From Phenylobacterium sp. (GTDB lineage Bacteria; Pseudomonadota; Alphaproteobacteria; Caulobacterales; Caulobacteraceae): a stretch of 64,000 nt of DNA. A program made the translations under genes and the position numbers. The notes beneath the pieces were generated by a model. The model ran no database searches and was not told where the DNA came from. It saw nothing but the letters and a program-made list of their open reading frames with translations. The stretch covers positions 62,001 through 126,000 of the forward strand of contig NZ_JACESE010000007.1 of the NCBI RefSeq assembly GCF_013911965.1, given 5' to 3'. Below are positions 59,627-64,000 of the stretch, piece by piece. The stretch's first letter is position 1. The number at the start of each line of letters is the position of its first letter.

Positions 59627-61282
59627 ATGTATCAGTACGACACCCTCGACAAGGAGTTCGTCGCCGACCGTTCGCGGGAGTTCCGCGAGCAGGTCGCCCG
59701 CCGCCTTTCGGGCGAGCTCAGCGAGGACCAGTTCAAGACGCTGCGCCTGATGAACGGCCTCTATCTGCAGCTGCACGCCTATATGCTGCGGATCGCCGTC
59801 CCCTATGGCTCGCTGAACTCGCGCCAACTGCGCAAGCTCGCCTTCATCGGCCGGACCTACGACCGCGGCTACGGCCACTTCACGACGCGCCAGAACCTGC
59901 AGTTCCACTGGATCAAGCTGCGCGACGCGCCCGACATCCTCGACCATCTGGCCGAGGTGGACATGCACGCCATCCAGACCAGCGGCAACTGCATCCGCAA
60001 CGTGACGTCGGATCCCTATGCGGGCGCGACGGCCGAGGAGCTGGACGACCCGCGCGTCTGGTCCGAGGCCATCCGCCAGTGGTCGAGCCTGCACCCGGAA
60101 TTCTCCTTCCTGCCGCGCAAGTTCAAGATCGCCGTCACCGCCGCGCCCAAGGACCGCACGGCGGCCAAGGTGCACGACATCGGCCTGATGGTCCGCCGCG
60201 GCCGCGACGGCCAGCTGGGCTTCGAGGTGATCGTCGGCGGCGGTCTGGGGCGCACGCCCTATGTCGGCCCGACGATCAAGGAGTTCCTGCCCGCCGCGCG
60301 CCTCTTCTCCTATCTGGAGGCGATTCTGCGGGTCTATAACCGCCACGGACGGCGGGACAATCTCTACAAGGCCCGGATCAAGATCCTGGTCGCAGCCCTC
60401 GGCGCCGACGAGTTCGCCCGCCAGGTCGAGGAGGAGTGGGAGAAGATCGGCCCCGCCGGCGACCTGCCCGACACCGAACTCGCCCGCATCCGCGCCGCCT
60501 TCGCGCCGGTGGCTTTCGAGAGCCTGCCGGCGACCTCGGACGCCTTCGAGGCCGCCAGGGCCGCCGATCCCGGCTTTGCGCGATTCGTGCGCAACAACCT
60601 GCGGCCGCACAAGAAGCCGGGCTACGCCATCGTCGAGGTCTCGCTGAAGACCGTCGGCGAAACGCCCGGCGACGCCACCTCCGACCAGATGGACGTGATG
60701 GCCGACCTCGCCGAGCAGTACGGCCAGGACGATGTGCGGGTGACGCACGAGCAGAACCTCGTCCTGCCGCACATCAAGCTGGACGACGTCCCGGCCGTCT
60801 ATGAGCGGCTGAAGGCCGCCGGCCTGGCCTCGGCCAACGTCAACCTGATCTCCGACATCATCGCCTGCCCGGGCCTGGACTACTGCGCTCTGGCCAATGC
60901 GCGGGCCATCCCGGTCGCCCAGCAGATCGCCGAGACCTTCGCCGACCAGGACAAGGCCGAGGCCATCGGCGAGCTGAAGATCAAGATCAGCGGCTGCATC
61001 AACGCCTGCGGCCACCACCACGTCGGCCACATCGGCATTCTGGGCGTCGATAAGAAGGGCGAGGAGTTCTACCAGCTCACCCTGGGCGGCTCGGGCGCCG
61101 AAGACGCCGCGGTGGGCAAGATCCTGGGCCCGGCCCTGCCTTACGACAAGGTCGCCGCCGCCATCGACACCCTGGTCGACGTCTATTTGCGGGAACGCAA
61201 GGACGGGGAGCGCTTCCTCGACACCTATCGCCGCACCGGCGTCGAACCCTTCAAGGAGGCCGTCTATGCCGACGCTCATTAA
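59627..61282 (+). CDS. cysI: Assimilatory sulfite reductase hemoprotein (nitrite/sulfite reductase family)
   Basis: 551 residues with the two-fold repeat of ferredoxin-like and siroheme domains. The siroheme/[4Fe-4S] ligands lie in CPGLDYC and GCINACGHHHVGH near residues 425-470. Basic residues in TTRQNLQFHWIKL contact sulfite. It reduces sulfite to sulfide with six electrons. No CysJ flavoprotein is encoded; the ferredoxin-NADP reductase at the end of the operon probably supplies electrons through a ferredoxin. Confidence 0.93.
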   Translation: MYQYDTLDKEFVADRSREFREQVARRLSGELSEDQFKTLRLMNGLYLQLHAYMLRIAVPYGSLNSRQLRKLAFIGRTYDRGYGHFTTRQNLQFHWIKLRDAPDILDHLAEVDMHAIQTSGNCIRNVTSDPYAGATAEELDDPRVWSEAIRQWSSLHPEFSFLPRKFKIAVTAAPKDRTAAKVHDIGLMVRRGRDGQLGFEVIVGGGLGRTPYVGPTIKEFLPAARLFSYLEAILRVYNRHGRRDNLYKARIKILVAALGADEFARQVEEEWEKIGPAGDLPDTELARIRAAFAPVAFESLPATSDAFEAARAADPGFARFVRNNLRPHKKPGYAIVEVSLKTVGETPGDATSDQMDVMADLAEQYGQDDVRVTHEQNLVLPHIKLDDVPAVYERLKAAGLASANVNLISDIIACPGLDYCALANARAIPVAQQIAETFADQDKAEAIGELKIKISGCINACGHHHVGHIGILGVDKKGEEFYQLTLGGSGAEDAAVGKILGPALPYDKVAAAIDTLVDVYLRERKDGERFLDTYRRTGVEPFKEAVYADAH

Positions 61283-61769
61283 GCGCGAAGGCGAGGGCTT
61301 CGTCCTCGCCGAAGATCCGTTCACCTCAGTGGCCGACGACGAGATGCTGCCGCAGGGCGACCTGATCATCTCCGTCACCCGCTTCCAGTCCGAGGGCGAG
61401 CACCTGCTCTCCGAGGGTCGCGCCGTGGGCGTGCGCCTGGAGCCGGCCGAGGAGGTGGAGGCCCTGGCCTACGACCTGCCCCGCCTGGCTCTGGTCGCGC
61501 TGGTCTTCCCCAAGTACCGCGACGGCCGCGGCTACACCTCGGCGCGGCTCCTGCGCGAGCGCTTCGGCTTCAAGGGCGAGATCCGCGCCGTGGGCGAGGT
61601 TCTGCGCGAGCAGGCCGGCTTCATGGTCCGCTGCGGGATCGACACCTTCGCCCCGGCCGACGGATCGGGCCCGCAGGACTGGGCTCACGCCGTCGCCCGT
61701 CACCGCCACGTCTATCAACGCGCCGCCGACGTCCGCGCGCCGGCCTGGCTGGAGCGCGAAGGAGGGTGA
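61266..61769 (+). CDS. DUF934 protein (sulfite-reduction associated)
   Basis: 167 residues. DUF934 landmarks are LALVFPKYRDGRGYTSARLLRERFGFKGEIRAVGEVLREQAGFMVRCGIDTF. The family accompanies cysI and cysH and is usually annotated as involved in sulfite reduction; its exact activity is unproven. It overlaps cysI by 17 bases and ends three bases before the cysH ATG, so the operon is translationally coupled. Confidence 0.88.
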   Translation: MPTLIKREGEGFVLAEDPFTSVADDEMLPQGDLIISVTRFQSEGEHLLSEGRAVGVRLEPAEEVEALAYDLPRLALVALVFPKYRDGRGYTSARLLRERFGFKGEIRAVGEVLREQAGFMVRCGIDTFAPADGSGPQDWAHAVARHRHVYQRAADVRAPAWLEREGG

Positions 61770-61771
61770 GC

Positions 61772-62536
61772 ATGGCCTACGACCAGACCGATCGGCCGGC
61801 GGACCAGCCGGGCCTGGCCGCCCGGCTCGACGCCGAACTGCGCCACGCCGAGCCCGCCGCCATTCTCGAGGCGGCCGTGCGCGCGTTCGGGGACAAGCTG
61901 GCCATGGTCTCGTCCTTCGGGGCGGAGTCCGCGGTGCTTCTGCACCTGGCCGCCCAGGTGAAGCCGGACATTCCGGTCCTCTTCCTCGACACCGGCATGC
62001 TCTTCGGCCAGACCCTGGACTATCGGAAGAACCTGGCCCAGCGCCTGGGCCTGACCGACGTGCGCGACCTGCGTCCGCACTATCAGGACCTGGCCGTGTC
62101 GGACCCGGACGCCAAGCTGTGGCAGACCGACACCGACGCCTGCTGCCACATCCGCAAGGTGCTGCCGCTGGACCGCGCCCTGGCCGATTTCGACGCCTGG
62201 ATCACCGGCCGCAAGCGGTTCCATGGCGGGGACCGCCTGTCCCTGCCGGTGGTCGAGGCGGCCGAGCACCAGGTGAAGTTCAATCCCCTGGCCAACTGGA
62301 CCAAGGACGACCTGGACGCCTATGCGGCGAAGCACGCCCTGCCGGCCCATCCGCTGGTCGCCCAGGGTTTCCCCTCCATCGGCTGCTGGCCGTGCACCTC
62401 GCCGGTGGAAGAGGGCGAAGATGTGCGTGCGGGCCGTTGGAAGGGCTCGCAAAAGAGCGAATGCGGCATACATCTGACGCGGGCGCCCGGCGTCGGCGTC
62501 GCAGGGTCGCCGGCCAATGTCGGCGGCGACATCTGA
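61772..62536 (+). CDS. cysH: Phosphoadenylyl/adenylyl-sulfate reductase
   Basis: 254 residues from the ATG at 61772, which has GGAGGG five bases upstream; a GTG at 61766 overlapping the previous stop is an alternative. The PP-loop is SSFGAESAVLLHL. The Cys pairs CCHIRKVLPL and GCWPC show an iron-sulfur APS-type reductase, and the catalytic Cys is in ECGIH at the C terminus. It reduces APS or PAPS to sulfite with thioredoxin. Confidence 0.92.
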   Translation: MAYDQTDRPADQPGLAARLDAELRHAEPAAILEAAVRAFGDKLAMVSSFGAESAVLLHLAAQVKPDIPVLFLDTGMLFGQTLDYRKNLAQRLGLTDVRDLRPHYQDLAVSDPDAKLWQTDTDACCHIRKVLPLDRALADFDAWITGRKRFHGGDRLSLPVVEAAEHQVKFNPLANWTKDDLDAYAAKHALPAHPLVAQGFPSIGCWPCTSPVEEGEDVRAGRWKGSQKSECGIHLTRAPGVGVAGSPANVGGDI

Positions 62537-62566
62537 CCCGCGCGAACGCAAAGAGTAGACCTGATC

Positions 62567-63379
62567 ATGACTGACGTGACCGTGGCCGCGCCGGCCAAGA
62601 AGGCGTCCGGCGCCTTCAACCTCGAGACCGTGACCTGGGTCCAGCACTGGACCGACAGTCTGTTCTCCTTCCGCACCACCCGCGATCCGGGCCTGCGCTT
62701 CCAGAGCGGCCAGTTCGTGATGGTGGGGCTGGAGGTGGACGGCAAGCCGCTGGTCCGCGCCTATTCCATCGCCAGCCCGGCCTGGCACGAGGAGCTGGAG
62801 TTCTACTCCATCAAGGTGCCGGATGGTCCGCTGACCTCGCGCCTGCAGAAGATCAAGGTCGGCGATCAGGTTCTGGTCGGGCGCAAGCCCACCGGCACGC
62901 TCGTGCTGGACGGCCTGCGGCCGGGCAAGCGGCTCTACATGATCGGCACCGGCACGGGTCTGGCGCCCTGGCTGTCGCTGGCCCGCGACCCGGAAGTCTA
63001 TGAGCGCTTCGACGAGGTGATCGTCACCCATACGGTCCGCGAGATCGCCGACCTGAACTACCGCGAGCTGTTCGAGGAAGAACTGCCCAAGGACGAGATC
63101 CTGTCGGAAGTGATCGGCGGCAAGCTCCGCTACTATCCGACGGTGACGCGGGAGCCGTTCAAGACCCAAGGGCGGATCACCGACCTGATCGCCTCGGGCA
63201 AGATCTTCGAGGACCTCGGCGTGCCGCCGCTGGACCCGGCGGTGGACCGCCTGATGCTCTGCGGCGGCCCCTCCGTCCTGGCCGATCTCAAGGCCATGCT
63301 GGTGGAGCGGGGCTACGAAGAGGGCTCGATCGCCAGCCCCGGCGACTTCGTCCTGGAAAAGGCCTTCGTCGAGACCTGA
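62567..63379 (+). CDS. fpr: Ferredoxin-NADP+ reductase
   Basis: 270 residues. The FAD-binding motif is RAYSIASP, the NADP site is GTGTGLAPWLSLARD, and the protein ends in FVLEKAFVET like bacterial plant-type Fpr. It moves electrons between NADPH and ferredoxin or flavodoxin. Its position behind cysH suggests that it feeds the sulfite reductase. A terminator follows within 50 bases. Confidence 0.93.
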   Translation: MTDVTVAAPAKKASGAFNLETVTWVQHWTDSLFSFRTTRDPGLRFQSGQFVMVGLEVDGKPLVRAYSIASPAWHEELEFYSIKVPDGPLTSRLQKIKVGDQVLVGRKPTGTLVLDGLRPGKRLYMIGTGTGLAPWLSLARDPEVYERFDEVIVTHTVREIADLNYRELFEEELPKDEILSEVIGGKLRYYPTVTREPFKTQGRITDLIASGKIFEDLGVPPLDPAVDRLMLCGGPSVLADLKAMLVERGYEEGSIASPGDFVLEKAFVET

Positions 63380-63410
63380 TCGGCGCCTCTCGCGGGCGCG
63401 CAAACAAGAA

Positions 63411-63437
63411 CGGCCGGGCGCACGCCCGGCCGTTTCT
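63411..63437. terminator. Bidirectional intrinsic terminator
   Basis: CGGCCGGGCG, CA, then CGCCCGGCCG make a 9- to 10-bp stem. TTTCT follows on plus, and on the minus strand the flank reads TTCTTGTTT. It ends fpr (plus) and the 3D-domain gene (minus). Confidence 0.85.
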
Positions 63438-63459
63438 GATTCTGACGCAGGAGAGGGCC

Positions 63460-63942
63460 TTACTCGGCCGGCGGGCAGCCCTTGAACTGGCCGACCTTGG
63501 TCACGGTCAGCTCCGACAGGTTCAGCGGCATCATCGGCTTCATGGACGAACGGCCGGCGCCGGTGAACAGGTCGATCTTCTCGCCCTTGATCGCGCCGCC
63601 CACGTCGGAGGCGTACCAGTAGCCGTCGTGCGTGCCGCCGTCGGGCAGGGGCATGCCGACCGTTTCCTGGATGAAAAGGATCGTTCTGCGCGGAATGACG
63701 TTCTTGTCGATGGCGGCGGTGCGCATCGCCACGACCTTGCAGCCCAGCGAGTCGAGCGCGCCCACACCCGCCGCGCCGGCGTGATAGAGCGTCGCCTTGA
63801 GCTTGTAGGCCGGGGTCCCGAGCGGAGAACCGGTCAGGGCCGAGACGATCAGATCGCCGATGGGATCGGTGGCCGCCGCCTGCGAACTCGAGGCGAGGGC
63901 CAGCATGGGAAGCGCCGCCAGGGCGGCGAGGGTGCGTCGCAT
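63460..63942 (-). CDS. Secreted 3D-domain protein
   Basis: 160 residues with a signal peptide (about 1-23, ending SSQAAA). The 3D domain (double-psi barrel with three conserved Asp) is visible as LDSLGCKVVAMRTAAIDKNVIPRRT and YWYASDVGGAIKGEKIDLF. Related proteins include MltA-type lytic transglycosylases and Gram-positive resuscitation factors, so peptidoglycan binding or cleavage in the periplasm is likely but not proven. The gene starts close to the right edge of the window. Confidence 0.83.
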   Translation of the reverse strand: MRRTLAALAALPMLALASSSQAAATDPIGDLIVSALTGSPLGTPAYKLKATLYHAGAAGVGALDSLGCKVVAMRTAAIDKNVIPRRTILFIQETVGMPLPDGGTHDGYWYASDVGGAIKGEKIDLFTGAGRSSMKPMMPLNLSELTVTKVGQFKGCPPAE

Positions 63943-64000
63943 CGCGGCGTCATCCTGCGTCGTGGGTCTGGTGTGTCCGTCCTCTAACCGGGCGATCGGC

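Overview
The window looks like chromosome of a high-GC alphaproteobacterium of the Caulobacteraceae (Caulobacter/Phenylobacterium type). The evidence is a Caulobacter-type TonB receptor, a FixL-FixJ-FixK oxygen cascade beside cytochrome bd genes, small-protein stress genes, and dense operons with ATGA/GTGA overlaps. All functional calls come from reading translations and motifs; no database search was run. I saw no insertion sequence, prophage, CRISPR array or rRNA. The largest gap without a gene is about 297 bases (45210-45506), and I found no further gene in it.

1-12.4 kb is a catabolic region. A RutA/RutB/RutF-like set (flavin monooxygenase, cysteine hydrolase, flavin reductase) is translationally coupled with an M20 hydrolase and a TauD-family dioxygenase. 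After a GST come a divergent pair of units: SDR plus TauD on minus, and Rieske oxygenase, LigB-type dioxygenase, formamidase-family protein and AraC regulator on plus. A ribokinase closes the region. The substrate is unknown. A long imperfect inverted repeat in the divergent promoter may be the AraC operator.

12.4-28 kb is a microaerobic island: hemN, a DUF1275 protein, cydABX, divergent cydDC, hsp20, a zinc alcohol dehydrogenase, fixK, two flavodoxin-fold reductases, a single-domain receiver, fixJ, fixL, a 34-residue membrane protein missed by length cut-offs, and a lipoprotein cytochrome c. FNR/FixK-type boxes precede most of these units, and two near-identical FixJ-like boxes precede fixK and the 34-residue gene.

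28-31.3 kb holds an SOS-associated peptidase, a CBS-domain protein, several small hypothetical genes and a second Crp/Fnr regulator.

31.3-44.9 kb is the most interesting part: two divergent operons with a mycobacterial-type inositol-3-phosphate synthase, a histidine phosphatase, a methyltransferase, a glycoside hydrolase whose TIM barrel appears circularly permuted, two epimerases, a GT4 glycosyltransferase, three CgeB-type glycosyltransferases (one fused to a UDP-glucuronate decarboxylase/UDP-xylose synthase), a medium-chain dehydrogenase and a Gfo/Idh/MocA oxidoreductase. No membrane, flippase or polymerase gene is present, so a soluble or lipid-linked inositol/xylose-containing glycoside is a reasonable hypothesis.

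45-58 kb: cold shock protein, DUF2188 protein, two lipoproteins, acyl-CoA dehydrogenase, a TonB receptor with a phosphodiester glycosidase and a secreted protein, a TPR/glycosyltransferase-like protein, a hybrid histidine kinase, tRNA-Lys, an Hpt protein, chorismate mutase and a LysR regulator.

58-63.4 kb is assimilatory sulfate reduction: cobA, DUF2849, cysI, DUF934, cysH and fpr, ending in a bidirectional terminator shared with a 3D-domain secreted protein.
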